Positions 17,959-27,580 of a stretch of 64,000 nt of DNA are shown one piece after another. The notes beneath the pieces are model-generated. The model ran no database searches and was not told where the DNA came from. It worked only from the letters and a program-made list of their open reading frames with translations. Both the position numbers and the translations under genes were made by a program. Origin of the DNA: JAIQFL01 sp035295745 (GTDB taxonomy: Bacteria; Acidobacteriota; Terriglobia; Bryobacterales; Bryobacteraceae); contig DATGIL010000023.1 in assembly GCA_035295745.1 (NCBI GenBank), positions 330,658 to 394,657 of the forward strand, written 5' to 3'. Numbering within the stretch: position 1 is the stretch's first letter; each line of letters starts with the position of its first letter.

Positions 17959-20415
17959 ATGAAACCGGTAACCAGAGCTTCGCTACTGTTGTACCTGCCG
18001 GCATGCCTCCTGTTCGGAGCGCAGCCGTACCAGAAACCGCCACAAGCGGTGCTGGATGTCCTCAATGCACCTACCATTCCCCAACTCTCGCTGAGCCCCA
18101 CGCGTACTTATGCGATGCAGGGGCAAGCCGTGCGCAATCCGCCGATTGCGGAGTTGTCGCAGCCGATGTTGAGGCTCGCCGGCGTTCGCATCAATCCCAA
18201 GACCAACGGCTTGCACAACACGGTTTTCAATTCATCGCTGACATTGGTAAAGATTCCTGAAGGCACGACCGTGAAGATCGATTTGCCTCCCAATCCCAAG
18301 CTGAGTCTCGGGCGCTGGAGCCCGGACGGGTCGCATTTCGCCTTCACCAACACGACTGCCACCGGGATCGAGCTCTGGATCGGCGAGACGGCGACCGGCA
18401 AAACACACAAGATTCCCGGAGTGATGTTGAATGGCGTCATGGGAGGCGGAGGCGGAGGCCGCGGTGGCGCCGGCGGCGGCTCGGCGGAATTTCAATGGAT
18501 GCCCGACGGCAAATCGATGCTGGTGGAGATCCTGAAGCCCAATCGGGGCGTTCCACCGCCGGAGGAAGTTGTTCCCCTCGGGCCGCACGTGCAGGAGAGC
18601 CTGGGCGGCGCGTCCGGCTCCGCCACCCTGGAAGATATGCTGCAGAATCCGCACGACGAAGATCTGTTCGAGTATTACGCCACCGCGCAACTGGCGCGCC
18701 TGGATCTCGCCACCAACAAGTTGACGCTGGTCGGAAAGCCCGGAATCATCGAGTCGGCGCGGATCTCGCCCGATGGAAAAGACATCCTGGTGACCACGGT
18801 TCATCGCCCCTTCTCCTACCTGCTGGCCGTCCGTTCGTTCCCGAAAGAGATCGAAATCTGGGACATGACCGGAAAGATGGTCCATAAGGTAGCCAGCCAA
18901 CCGCTCGAAGAGCGTGTATCGCTCACCGGCGTGGCGACCGGGCCTCGCAATTTCATGTGGCGCCCCAGCGAACCGGCAACGCTGATGTGGGTGGAAGCTC
19001 TGGATGGCGGAAACCTCAAGAACCAGGTGCCTTATCGCGATAAGATCCTGGCCCTCCAGGCGCCGTTCACCGCCGAACCGCGCGAAGTATTCAAGACCCA
19101 GCAGCGGTTCCAGGGAATTCAGATGGCCGACAAGGGCGGACTGGCGTTAGTCGAGGATTTCGAGCGGCAAAAACGCTGGCTCCGGACGTTCCAGATCGAT
19201 CTCGATAAGCCCGGCGAACCGCGCCTGGTTTGGGCCCGTAACAATCAGGACCGCTACAAGGATCCCGGCAGACCGATGACGTCTTCCGGACGCGGCGGGG
19301 GCATCCTGCTGGATGGCGACAACATCTTCCTGGTCGGCGCCGGATCCTCTCCCACCGGAGATCACCCGTTCCTCGATCGATTCAATCTGGCCACCCAGAA
19401 GTCGGAGCGGTTGTTCCAGTGTGACGACAGCCATTACGAGGCGGTCGAAGCCCTGCTTGATGAGAAAGGCGAGAAGTTCCTCACCCGACGGGAGAGCCCC
19501 AACGAGCCGCCGAACTATTTCGTGCGCACCCCGTCCGGCACGTTGACGGCGGTAACCAGGTATGCCGATCCGCAACCCACGATTCGCGGGATCCACAAGG
19601 AACTGGTGAAGTACAAACGGAACGACGGAGTGGAACTCTCCTTCACGCTCTATCTGCCTGCCGATTACAAGCCAGGCACCAAGCTGCCGACCCTCATGTG
19701 GGCCTATCCCTACGAATTCAACGATGCCGAAACCGCGAGCCAGGTGAGCGGATCGACGCAGCACTTCACCGAACTCACGGCGTATCACCTGCTGTTCGTG
19801 ATGCGCGGATACGCGGTTCTCGACAACGCGGCGATGCCGATCGTGGGTGATCCCGATACGGTGAACAATACATACGTGGAGCAGATCACGGCGGATGCGA
19901 AGGCGGCGATCGATAAGGCCGCGTCGATGGGAGTGACGGATCCGAATCGGGTCGGAGTCGGGGGCCACAGCTACGGCTCTTTCATGACGGCGAATCTGCT
20001 GGCGCACACCGATCTCTTCCGCGGCGGGATTGCGGAAAGCGGCGCTCACAATCGCACGCTGACTCCCTTCGGATTCCAAAGCGAGCGCCGGACGATCTGG
20101 CAGGCGCCCGATGTGTATCTGAAGATGTCGCCCTTTATGTTCGCCGATAAGATCAAGACGCCGATTCTCCTGATCCACGGCGAAGCGGACGACAATTCCG
20201 GTACCTTCCCGATTCAGTCCGACCGCATGTATCAGGCCATCCGCGGCAACGGCGGGACGGTACGGCTGGTATTTCTGCCCGCGGAAGCCCACGGCTATCG
20301 CGCCAAGGAGACCATTGAACACGTGCTCTGGGAGGAATTCACGTGGTTCGATAAATACGTGAAGGATCCTCCGCCCCGCTCCTCTACCAGCAGCAGCAGC
20401 AACAACAACAACTAA
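17959..20415 (+). CDS. Secreted S9-family peptidase (prolyl oligopeptidase fold, CGEP-like)
   Basis: 818 aa. Signal peptide in the first ~22 residues (MKPVTRASLLLYLPACLLFG), an N-terminal beta-propeller (~30-570) and a C-terminal alpha/beta hydrolase. The catalytic triad is visible: Ser671 in GHSYGS, Asp744 in HGEADDNSG and His778 in EAHGY. Features of the catalytic domain resemble the plant chloroplast glutamyl endopeptidase group rather than classical prolyl oligopeptidase; this sub-assignment is tentative. A glycine-rich loop (~160-175, GGGGGGRGGAGGGS) interrupts the propeller. The C-terminus ends in a run of Ser and Asn, likely a disordered tail. A hairpin follows the stop. Probably periplasmic peptide degradation. 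Confidence 0.9.
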   Translation: MKPVTRASLLLYLPACLLFGAQPYQKPPQAVLDVLNAPTIPQLSLSPTRTYAMQGQAVRNPPIAELSQPMLRLAGVRINPKTNGLHNTVFNSSLTLVKIPEGTTVKIDLPPNPKLSLGRWSPDGSHFAFTNTTATGIELWIGETATGKTHKIPGVMLNGVMGGGGGGRGGAGGGSAEFQWMPDGKSMLVEILKPNRGVPPPEEVVPLGPHVQESLGGASGSATLEDMLQNPHDEDLFEYYATAQLARLDLATNKLTLVGKPGIIESARISPDGKDILVTTVHRPFSYLLAVRSFPKEIEIWDMTGKMVHKVASQPLEERVSLTGVATGPRNFMWRPSEPATLMWVEALDGGNLKNQVPYRDKILALQAPFTAEPREVFKTQQRFQGIQMADKGGLALVEDFERQKRWLRTFQIDLDKPGEPRLVWARNNQDRYKDPGRPMTSSGRGGGILLDGDNIFLVGAGSSPTGDHPFLDRFNLATQKSERLFQCDDSHYEAVEALLDEKGEKFLTRRESPNEPPNYFVRTPSGTLTAVTRYADPQPTIRGIHKELVKYKRNDGVELSFTLYLPADYKPGTKLPTLMWAYPYEFNDAETASQVSGSTQHFTELTAYHLLFVMRGYAVLDNAAMPIVGDPDTVNNTYVEQITADAKAAIDKAASMGVTDPNRVGVGGHSYGSFMTANLLAHTDLFRGGIAESGAHNRTLTPFGFQSERRTIWQAPDVYLKMSPFMFADKIKTPILLIHGEADDNSGTFPIQSDRMYQAIRGNGGTVRLVFLPAEAHGYRAKETIEHVLWEEFTWFDKYVKDPPPRSSTSSSSNNNN

Positions 20416-20422
20416 TGGAAAA

Positions 20423-20459
20423 GGGCCTCAGGGGAACGATATTGGTTCCTCTGAGGCCC
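20423..20459. terminator. Bidirectional hairpin between S9 peptidase and kdpC
   Basis: 15-bp stem (20423-20437 with 20445-20459, one G-T wobble) and a 7-nt loop. Located 8 bp after the peptidase stop and ~50 bp beyond the convergent kdpC stop. No long T run on either side, so termination strength is uncertain. Confidence 0.6.
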
Positions 20460-20510
20460 GAGTCTTACCTCTCTCCGGTCACTTCCCTAAAGCCCAAAAT
20501 CGCCCCGCCG

Positions 20511-21098
20511 TCACTTCTTTACAGGGGCCACGCGATCCAGTGCCAGGTTCAGCCTTAGAACATTAACGCGGGGCTCGCCTAAGATGCCCAGGGTACGGCC
20601 TTCGGTGTTCTCGGCCACGAGTTGCCGAACCGCATCCGCACTCATGCCGCGAGCAGTGGAAATACGGCCGACCTGGGCCTCCGCCGAAGCAGGGCTTAGG
20701 TGTGGGTCTACGCCGCTTGCGGAGGTCGTAACCAGGTCGGCCGGGAGCGGGCCGTTAAAGGTGGGGTTGTCGGCCCGAAACGTTTTGACATCGCCCTGCA
20801 CGCGATCGATGAGCTTCTGATTCGTGGGGCCGTAATTGGAAGCGCTGCCTCCAGGAGCCACGGGGTCATACCCATCGTTGCCTGCCGCCGAAGGGCGGCC
20901 GTGGAAATATTCGGGACGCGTGAAGCGCTGGCCGATCAGTTCGGAACCGACCGTCTTGCCGTCGCGGCTGATCAGGCTGCCGGCGGCCTGTCGCGGGAAG
21001 ATCACCTTAGCGAGGCCGGTCACCAGCAGGGGATACGCAATTCCCGTGACCAGCGCGAGAACCACCATCAGTTTCACTGCGATGATGAGCTGTTTCAT
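20511..21098 (-). CDS. kdpC: Potassium-transporting ATPase subunit KdpC
   Basis: 195 aa. KdpC stabilises the KdpFABC high-affinity K+ uptake complex at the inner membrane. A single N-terminal transmembrane segment (MKQLIIAVKLMVVLALVTGI) precedes the conserved soluble part (SRPEYFHGRPSA-like TRPEYFHGRPSAAGNDGYDP, SASGVDPHLSPASAEAQVGR). The ATG at 21098 has GGGAG seven bases upstream; an in-frame ATG at 21113 would overlap the end of kdpB and is less likely. Last gene of the operon, 11 bp after kdpB. Confidence 0.96.
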   Translation of the reverse strand: MKQLIIAVKLMVVLALVTGIAYPLLVTGLAKVIFPRQAAGSLISRDGKTVGSELIGQRFTRPEYFHGRPSAAGNDGYDPVAPGGSASNYGPTNQKLIDRVQGDVKTFRADNPTFNGPLPADLVTTSASGVDPHLSPASAEAQVGRISTARGMSADAVRQLVAENTEGRTLGILGEPRVNVLRLNLALDRVAPVKK

Positions 21099-21109
21099 AT
21101 AGTCTCCCT

Positions 21110-23227
21110 TCACGCCAGATGGAGCAGTCCCAACAGGCGGTCGATAAGCCAGATGCCGGGGAATGGCGCGATCACGCCGCCCACTCCATAAATCAGCAGA
21201 TTGCGCCGGAGAAGAGCGCCCGCACTCATTGGACGGTACGTTACCCCTCGAAGCGCCAGCGGAATCAGCGCGATGATGATGAGCGCATTGAAAATCACCG
21301 CCGCGAGAATCGCGCTTTCTGCACTGTGCAGCCCCATGATATTGAGCTTACCCATGGCCGCGTAAGTGGGCATGAACATGGCCGGCAGGATGGCGAAATA
21401 CTTGGCGATGTCGTTGGCAATCGAAAAAGTCGTCAGCGCACCGCGCGTCATCAGCAATTGCTTGCCGATGGCCACCACCTCAATCAGCTTGGTGGGATTG
21501 CTGTCCAGGTCCACCATGTTGCCGGCTTCTTTGGCGGCCATGGTGCCGGTGTTCATGGCGAGGCCGACATCGGCCTGCGCCAGCGCGGGAGCATCGTTGG
21601 TGCCGTCGCCAGTCATGGCGACCAGACGCCCGCCGGCCTGCTCCCGCTTGATCAGGTCCATCTTGTCTTTAGGTGTTGCCTGCGCGAGGAAATCGTCCGT
21701 GCCGGCTTCGGCCGCAATCGCGGCGGCAGTCAGCGGATTGTCGCCGGTGATCATGATCGTGCGGATGCCCATGGCGCGCAATTGGGCGAATCGTTCGCGC
21801 ATACCGCCCTTGACCACGTCCTTCAGGTGAATGACGCCCAGCGCGCGATCGCGATCCGCTACCACCAGCGGTGTGCCGCCGGAGCGCGAGATCCGGTCCG
21901 TGACGTCCATCAGTTCGGTGGGAACCTTGCCCCCATGCTCGTGCACGAATTCCATCACCGACTCGGTGGCGCCTTTGCGGATGTACCTTCCGTCGATGTT
22001 CACTCCGCTCATGCGGGTCTGCGCGGTGAAGGGGATGAAGTGCGCCTCATGCGCCGCCACCTCGCGGCCGCGAATGTTGTACCGCGACTTCGCCAACACT
22101 ACGATCGAGCGCCCTTCGGGAGTTTCGTCGGCCAGGCTCGAAAGCTGGGCGGCATCAGCCAACTCAGCTTCAGTCACGCCATTGAGAGGAATAAACTCGA
22201 CCGCCTGGCGATTGCCGAGCGTGATGGTGCCGGTCTTGTCGAGCAACAGAGTATTGACGTCGCCGGCCGCTTCTACGGCCTTGCCGCTCATCGCCAGGAC
22301 GTTGTGCTGCATTACGCGGTCCATGCCGGCGATGCCGATCGCGGAGAGCAGTCCTCCAATGGTGGTCGGAATCAGGCAGACCAGGAGCGAGATCAGCACC
22401 GTAACAGAAGGGGCAGTGCCGCTGCCGCTGGCCGCGACGCTGTATGCGGCAAACGGCTGCAACGTGACGACCGCCAGCAGGAATACGAGCGTCAAGCCGG
22501 CGATGACGATATTCAAGGCGATCTCGTTCGGAGTCTTCTGACGCTCGGCGCCTTCGACCAGCGCGATCATGCGGTCCAGAAAAGTCTCGCCGGGGTTCGA
22601 CGTGATCTTTACTTTGATCCAGTCCGAGAGGACCTTGGTGCCGCCAGTGACTGCGCTGCGGTCGCCGCCGGACTCGCGAATGACCGGTGCGCTCTCGCCG
22701 GTAATCGCCGATTCGTCCACGCTGGCGATTCCTTCCACCACGTCTCCGTCACCCGGTATGGTTTCGCCGGCGTCCACGCGAACGACATCGCCGCTGCGCA
22801 ACTGCGTTGCGGGGACCACTTCCGAGTTCCCGTTCTTGAGACGGCGGGCGGTGGTCTCGGTCTTCGTCTTGCGGAGGGTATCGGCCTGAGCCTTGCCGCG
22901 CCCTTCCGCCATGGCTTCCGCGAAGTTGGCGAAGAGCACCGTGAACCACAGCCAAAGCGTGATCTGCAGTGTGAATCCGGCAACGCCGGCGCCCGCCAAC
23001 AAGTCGCGGACCGCCAGGATCGTCGTCATGAGCGCGCCAATCTCCACCACGAACATCACGGGATTCTTCATCATGATGCGCGGATTGAGCTTCAGAAGGG
23101 AGTCCGTAATCGCGCGCTTCACGATGGGGGGATCGAAAAGCGGCCGCGACCGGGCTCCCTTCTTGGGTGCCAGGGAAGGGGCGTCGTGACCGGAAGTAGG
23201 AGGTGTTTTGACTGTCATGGAAGCCAT
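21110..23227 (-). CDS. kdpB: Potassium-transporting P-type ATPase subunit KdpB
   Basis: 705-aa catalytic subunit of KdpFABC. The phosphorylated aspartate is in DKTGT near residue 330, the TGES actuator motif is at AITGESAP, the nucleotide-binding KGA and the hinge MTGDGTNDAPALAQADVG are intact. Length is typical (~680-700 aa). It starts 3 bp after the kdpA stop, so translation is coupled. Family identity is certain. Confidence 0.98.
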   Translation of the reverse strand: MASMTVKTPPTSGHDAPSLAPKKGARSRPLFDPPIVKRAITDSLLKLNPRIMMKNPVMFVVEIGALMTTILAVRDLLAGAGVAGFTLQITLWLWFTVLFANFAEAMAEGRGKAQADTLRKTKTETTARRLKNGNSEVVPATQLRSGDVVRVDAGETIPGDGDVVEGIASVDESAITGESAPVIRESGGDRSAVTGGTKVLSDWIKVKITSNPGETFLDRMIALVEGAERQKTPNEIALNIVIAGLTLVFLLAVVTLQPFAAYSVAASGSGTAPSVTVLISLLVCLIPTTIGGLLSAIGIAGMDRVMQHNVLAMSGKAVEAAGDVNTLLLDKTGTITLGNRQAVEFIPLNGVTEAELADAAQLSSLADETPEGRSIVVLAKSRYNIRGREVAAHEAHFIPFTAQTRMSGVNIDGRYIRKGATESVMEFVHEHGGKVPTELMDVTDRISRSGGTPLVVADRDRALGVIHLKDVVKGGMRERFAQLRAMGIRTIMITGDNPLTAAAIAAEAGTDDFLAQATPKDKMDLIKREQAGGRLVAMTGDGTNDAPALAQADVGLAMNTGTMAAKEAGNMVDLDSNPTKLIEVVAIGKQLLMTRGALTTFSIANDIAKYFAILPAMFMPTYAAMGKLNIMGLHSAESAILAAVIFNALIIIALIPLALRGVTYRPMSAGALLRRNLLIYGVGGVIAPFPGIWLIDRLLGLLHLA

Positions 23228-23230
23228 GAG

Positions 23231-24994
23231 TTAGCTCCAGAGTTTGCCTTGATGCATCAGGAAATGCTCCACGATCGGACCGAGTGAGAGCGCGGGGAAG
23301 AACGTCAGCGCGCCCACGATCACGGTCACGCCGACCAGCAGCGCAACGAAAAGTGGACCATCGGTTGGAAACGTTCCGGCGGATACCGGCACCAGCTTCT
23401 TGCGCGCGAGGCTGCCGGCGGCGGCCAGCAGCGGGATCAGCATCAAGAACCGCCCGGCCAACATGGCGACTCCTATCGTCGCGTTGAAGAACGGCGTGTT
23501 GGCGTTGATTCCAGCAAAAGCGCTGCCGTTGTTGCCGACGCCGCTGGTGTAGGAATAGAGTACTTCGGAAAGGCCGTGCGGCCCGTTGTTGTTCAGGTTC
23601 GCCGTGGTCGCGCCGGGCGGATTGAAATATCCATCCTTGGCGAAATGCGCCACAGATCCCCACGCCGCGAAGCCAAGGATCGTGAACGCCAGGACCATGA
23701 CCGAGAGCATGATCATCTTGACTTCTTTCTGTTCGATTTTCTTGCCGAGGTACTCCGGGGTCCGGCCCACCATGAGCCCGGCGATGAAGACCGCCAGAAT
23801 AGCGAACAGGAGAATGCCGTAGAGTCCGGACCCGACGCCTCCGAAAATCACCTCGCCCAGTTCAATGTTGACCAGCGGAACGAGGCCGCCCAGAGGCGTG
23901 AGGCTGTCGTGCATGTTGTTCACGGCTCCGCAACTGGCGTCGGTGGTGACGACGGTGAACAGGGCGGAGTTGGTAATTCCGAAGCGAACCTCCTTGCCCT
24001 CCATGTTGCCGCCAGGTTGGGTGGCGGTAGCGTGCGACTCGACGCCAAGCTTGGCGATATTGGGATTTCCAGCCTGCTCCATGGGATAGACAACGAATAC
24101 GCCCGCCAGGAATAGAACGCTCATGGCGGCGTAGAGCGCCCATCCTTGACGGGTATTCCGCACCATCTTGCCGAACGTGTAGGTGAGGCCGGCCGGAATC
24201 ATGAAGATGAACAGCATCTCGAGGAAGTTCGACAGCGGCGTGGGATTCTCGAACGGATGCGAGGAGTTGGCATAGGTGAATCCGCCGCCATTCGTTCCGA
24301 TCATCTTGATCGCTTCCTGTGAGGCCAGCGGCCCCTGCGGAATGGTTTGTACCGCTCCTTCGAGGGTCGTTACCTTCGTGTAGGGGTGAAAATTCTGAAT
24401 CGCTCCTTGAGAGACAAGCAGCATCGCGCCCACCACGGAGAGCGGCAGAAGCACGTACAGATTCGCGCGCGTGAAATCCACCCAAAAGCTTCCGAGGGTA
24501 TTGGCCGAATGGCGCGAGAATCCGCGTACGAACGCGATCGCGGCTGCGATTCCCACGGCGGCCGACCAGAAGTTGTGAGTCGCCAGAGCCAGCATCTGAG
24601 TCAGGTAGCTCATGGTGGTTTCCGGCGTGTATGCCTGCCAGTTAGTGTTGGTGGTGAAGCTGGCTGCGGTGTTGAAGGCCAGGTCGGTGCCGATGTTGCC
24701 GAGTCCCTGCGGGTTCAGGGGCAGCCACTGTTGCACGCGCTGGATGAGGTACGTGAACAGCAGCGTCGCCAGGCTGAACACCAACATCGCGCCGGCGTAA
24801 CTCGTCCAGTGCTGCTCGGCATTCTCATCGATACCGCAGACTCTGTAGATCAGGGCCTCCACGGGCCGCACCACCGCGTGCATCCAGGTGCGCTCGCCGT
24901 TGAATACCTTCGCCATGTATGCGCCGAGCGGCTTGGCCAACGCCAGCAAAACCAGGCAAAACAGGGCGATTTGCAAAATTCCATTGCCGGACAT
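23231..24994 (-). CDS. kdpA: Potassium-transporting ATPase subunit KdpA
   Basis: 587-aa ion-conducting subunit related to Trk/Ktr K+ transporters, with about ten transmembrane helices. Selectivity-filter-like segments include GTNGGGFTYANSSHPFENPT and GVGNNGSAFAGINANTP. The ATG at 24994 (MSGNGILQIALFCLVLL) is preceded by GAGGAAAC, which overlaps the kdpF stop; the frame is open upstream to 25066, but those codons belong to kdpF. First large subunit of the operon. Confidence 0.97.
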   Translation of the reverse strand: MSGNGILQIALFCLVLLALAKPLGAYMAKVFNGERTWMHAVVRPVEALIYRVCGIDENAEQHWTSYAGAMLVFSLATLLFTYLIQRVQQWLPLNPQGLGNIGTDLAFNTAASFTTNTNWQAYTPETTMSYLTQMLALATHNFWSAAVGIAAAIAFVRGFSRHSANTLGSFWVDFTRANLYVLLPLSVVGAMLLVSQGAIQNFHPYTKVTTLEGAVQTIPQGPLASQEAIKMIGTNGGGFTYANSSHPFENPTPLSNFLEMLFIFMIPAGLTYTFGKMVRNTRQGWALYAAMSVLFLAGVFVVYPMEQAGNPNIAKLGVESHATATQPGGNMEGKEVRFGITNSALFTVVTTDASCGAVNNMHDSLTPLGGLVPLVNIELGEVIFGGVGSGLYGILLFAILAVFIAGLMVGRTPEYLGKKIEQKEVKMIMLSVMVLAFTILGFAAWGSVAHFAKDGYFNPPGATTANLNNNGPHGLSEVLYSYTSGVGNNGSAFAGINANTPFFNATIGVAMLAGRFLMLIPLLAAAGSLARKKLVPVSAGTFPTDGPLFVALLVGVTVIVGALTFFPALSLGPIVEHFLMHQGKLWS

Positions 24995-25004
24995 GAGTTT
25001 CCTC

Positions 25005-25088
25005 TCAGAAGCGCTCGGGGCGGAGCAGTGCGTAGAACAGGTACACACCCACGCCCAGCGCCACAATCAACGACAGCACGTATTCCAT
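25005..25088 (-). CDS. kdpF: KdpF small membrane subunit
   Basis: 27-aa single-span peptide (MEYVLSLIVALGVGVYLFYA, then LLRPERF). KdpF is a lipid-like stabiliser of the KdpABC complex and normally lies just upstream of kdpA, as here (10-bp gap). GGAG sits six bases before the ATG. The hydrophobic helix, basic C-terminus and position make the call secure despite the size. Confidence 0.9.
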   Translation of the reverse strand: MEYVLSLIVALGVGVYLFYALLRPERF

Positions 25089-25109
25089 GGGGGTCTCCGA
25101 ATAAGTCCT

Positions 25110-25193
25110 CTACAGACGGTCGCAACCTTTGACGAACGCCCAGCTCGCGACAAAAAAGAGGATCGTGATCAGTACGAAGGCTAGATCGAGCAT
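25110..25193 (-). CDS. 27-aa membrane peptide upstream of kdpF
   Basis: Single-span peptide (MLDLAFVLITILFFVASWAF, then VKGCDRL) of exactly the same length as KdpF. It has AGGTGA ahead of its ATG and a 9-bp gap after the upstream Usp-like gene's stop. Small unnamed peptides with this helix plus C-terminal Cys-basic ending are seen before kdpF in other bacteria, from memory. It could be an extra small Kdp subunit or a leader peptide. The good ribosome-binding site and tight operon packing support translation. Confidence 0.75.
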   Translation of the reverse strand: MLDLAFVLITILFFVASWAFVKGCDRL

Positions 25194-25202
25194 GAAAGTC
25201 AC

Positions 25203-25652
25203 CTACGCGATGCGCAACAGCGCGACCTTATGGCCGTCGCGCACCAGAGCCCTGGCGAGAGTTTCTTCCTGCGTACGCCACAGGTGTTTTCTGGTGCCGA
25301 GCAGCACCGTGGAACGGTCGCTGAGGACATGACGGAACCCGTCTTCGCGGCTTCGCGCCAGGACCACCTGAGATTCCACCGAGTAGGGGCAGGTGGCGGC
25401 GAGTTCCATCAACTGCTGGACCAGGTGCGCATGCACGGAGGCTTGACACTCGAACTGCGCCGGATACGGTACCGTGTGAATCGCCACCAGCATGACCTTG
25501 GCATTCAGACCCGCCATCAGACCGACAGCCTTGCGGAGAACGGCTTCCGTAAGGGACCGGTCCGTGTAGGGGACGACGATTTCCAGGTCTTCTCGAATGC
25601 CCGAGGCATCCAGAGTGCCTGGGTCGACACGCAACTCACCGCGTACATCCAT
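25203..25652 (-). CDS. Universal stress protein-like protein, first gene of the kdp operon
   Basis: 149 aa, resembling the Usp fold: LEIVVPYTDRSLTEAVLRKA, then a strand KVMLVAIHTVP, and a C-terminal strand VALLRIA. The classic ATP-binding G-2x-G-9x-G motif is degenerate (LGTRKHLWRTQEETLARAL). In many bacteria the KdpD sensor kinase contains a Usp domain; here a free-standing Usp-like protein heads the kdp operon and no kdpD or kdpE is in the window. Its stop is 9 bp before the 27-aa ORF. A regulatory role for K+ transport is inference from position. Confidence 0.75.
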   Translation of the reverse strand: MDVRGELRVDPGTLDASGIREDLEIVVPYTDRSLTEAVLRKAVGLMAGLNAKVMLVAIHTVPYPAQFECQASVHAHLVQQLMELAATCPYSVESQVVLARSREDGFRHVLSDRSTVLLGTRKHLWRTQEETLARALVRDGHKVALLRIA

Positions 25653-25946
25653 GTCTCTAGATTAGGAATGGTGGCATAAGGAAGTCGTAAAGAAAGCATC
25701 AGGAATGGGTTAGGTAGAGCACGGGAGAACTCTTGAGCGCGCTCGGATGGATGGCCTGTACACGCCGGCAAATCGTGGAGTGATATGAATTTTCGGCGCG
25801 ACTTACCGGAAATGCGGTGCGACTCTCTATTTGGAGCCCCCGTCTGACCGCTAACCCCCGGACGGGCCTCTCAGTGTACAACAGCGACAACAGCCTTGGA
25901 TCGTCCACACACTGTTCAGGCTGTTCAGTGGTAACGTCATTAGGGT

Positions 25947-27401
25947 ATGGGCCCGCTGATCATGACGCCGGAGGAGGCAGGGCAGCCGACGGCCAACTCG
26001 CGTCCGGCCCTCCGACTACTGATTCCGCTGATGATGCTCTTGCCGCTCCCGCCCAGCATGCAAGCAGGTTTCATAAAAGAGTGGCAATTGCAGGAGACCG
26101 CATCGGCCGACGTCCTGGTCACGGGGCGCATCCTCGACGTGCATAGGAATGAGCGCGTATCGGAGGATCGGGTCTCGTGGCAGGCTGAAACCTGGGACAT
26201 GACTGCGGACGTCGAGGTGCTCCGCTCCTTCACAGCCGCGGGATTGAAGGTTTCCTCTCATCAGATCGAGGTGCACTTTCTATCCTATGGACCGACCGTG
26301 ACACAGTTCGTCAACGGACATCCGCCTCCGCTGCCTGATATCAAGCGGGGCGAGATCCGCATCCTGCCTTTGCGTAGGAACTGGAATCCCGCGTCGGAGC
26401 CGTGGCAACTCATGGCGGATTCCGGTGTGAACCTCACGATCCCCGTGCGGGCGGAAACAACTGGCGAACCACTCTCGCCATCGGCGCGGGTGTTCCTGAT
26501 CCGCGAACTCGCCAACACGCTGAGCGGAGCCACGCCGGGCGAAATCGGCGCGCTCAGCGGTTATCTGTCGCGCCAGATGGAAGACCTTTCCGGAGAACTG
26601 ATGCCCCTGCTCGAAGCGGCAATCGGTGGCGACCGGCAACGCTGGGCCGAAATTGCCGCAAGCCTTCACGCCGCGCAGGGCATTCCGCGCCCCTCCGTGG
26701 CTGATCTCTTCGTAGCGAAGCCTGGAGCACTCGCCGCGCCCGGCCCTGCGCGGGGCAACCTGCCTCTCCTCCAGGCCGCCCTGCGAAAACTGCAGCCTTC
26801 TCGCGAAACCGATGACCTGCTGATCAGAACGTGGATTGCCGACGCTCCGTTCAATGCCTGGGGATCGGCCAACTCGCTCGTCGAATATGCTGACAACCCG
26901 GTGATCGCAGAGACCCTTGGACCCGCTCTGCGGAATGACGTGCGCGGCTCGTCGTATATTGCGATGGTGCTTGCCGGGCATGGCAACAAGGCGATCCTTC
27001 CCGATGCTGTAGCGCGGGCATTCCGGGTCTTAGACGATGCCGAGGGACTGGGCTCCGACTTCAACGAAGTTCAGGGCGCGGCTGCCCTGCTGCGAGACCA
27101 TGGAAGCGATCGGGATCTGACACGGCTCGCTACAATCGTGCGGAAATATCAGACGCTCGACCCGAAGTATTACGGCGTGCTCTGGCAGTACGCTACCGAA
27201 TCGGAGAACCCGCGCGAGATAGGCGTTCTCGCCGTCGTTCTGGCCGACCGCCGTATTGCATCCGGCAGCATGCGTTATTGCGATTACGCGCTCGGGGAAT
27301 TCAACAGGCTAACGAAGGAACCATTCGATATTGCCGCCGCGAGCATTCCACAACGGGACGCGGCAATCTCTCGCGCTCTGGCATGGATCAAGTCGCACTG
27401 A
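25947..27401 (+). CDS. Hypothetical secreted protein
   Basis: 484 aa with a hydrophobic signal-like segment at about residues 23-40 (LRLLIPLMMLLPLPPSMQAG) after a polar N-terminus; a start at 25962 or further in is possible. The N-terminal third has a beta-rich pattern (SADVLVTGRILDVHRNERV). The C-terminal two thirds are helical and could be HEAT-like repeats (e.g. TEALGPALRN-like AETLGPALRNDVRGSSYIAM). No catalytic motif or named family recognised. It is divergent from the kdp operon with a ~290-bp gap in which I see no clear promoter. Confidence 0.75.
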   Translation: MGPLIMTPEEAGQPTANSRPALRLLIPLMMLLPLPPSMQAGFIKEWQLQETASADVLVTGRILDVHRNERVSEDRVSWQAETWDMTADVEVLRSFTAAGLKVSSHQIEVHFLSYGPTVTQFVNGHPPPLPDIKRGEIRILPLRRNWNPASEPWQLMADSGVNLTIPVRAETTGEPLSPSARVFLIRELANTLSGATPGEIGALSGYLSRQMEDLSGELMPLLEAAIGGDRQRWAEIAASLHAAQGIPRPSVADLFVAKPGALAAPGPARGNLPLLQAALRKLQPSRETDDLLIRTWIADAPFNAWGSANSLVEYADNPVIAETLGPALRNDVRGSSYIAMVLAGHGNKAILPDAVARAFRVLDDAEGLGSDFNEVQGAAALLRDHGSDRDLTRLATIVRKYQTLDPKYYGVLWQYATESENPREIGVLAVVLADRRIASGSMRYCDYALGEFNRLTKEPFDIAAASIPQRDAAISRALAWIKSH

Positions 27402-27580
27402 TCACGTTCCTCGCGCCTCGTTCTTTCTGGATCAGCAATTTTGCGGACGGGATGATGACATGTCGCGTGGCTCCCACGTCGCAGCGTTTAGGGAATCCCC
27501 GCCCAACGGACAAAATTTAGGGGTTCCTGAACATCACACTTGCGAACTACTTTTACAGCAGGCGATGTTATCCGAACTGC

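Noticed and set aside
21119..23287. A 722-codon open frame antisense to kdpB
   Set aside because: High-GC shadow: the composition is His/Arg-rich without any domain, while kdpB on the other strand has all P-type ATPase motifs. The same applies to other long antisense frames over tamA, tamB, secA and the S9 peptidase.
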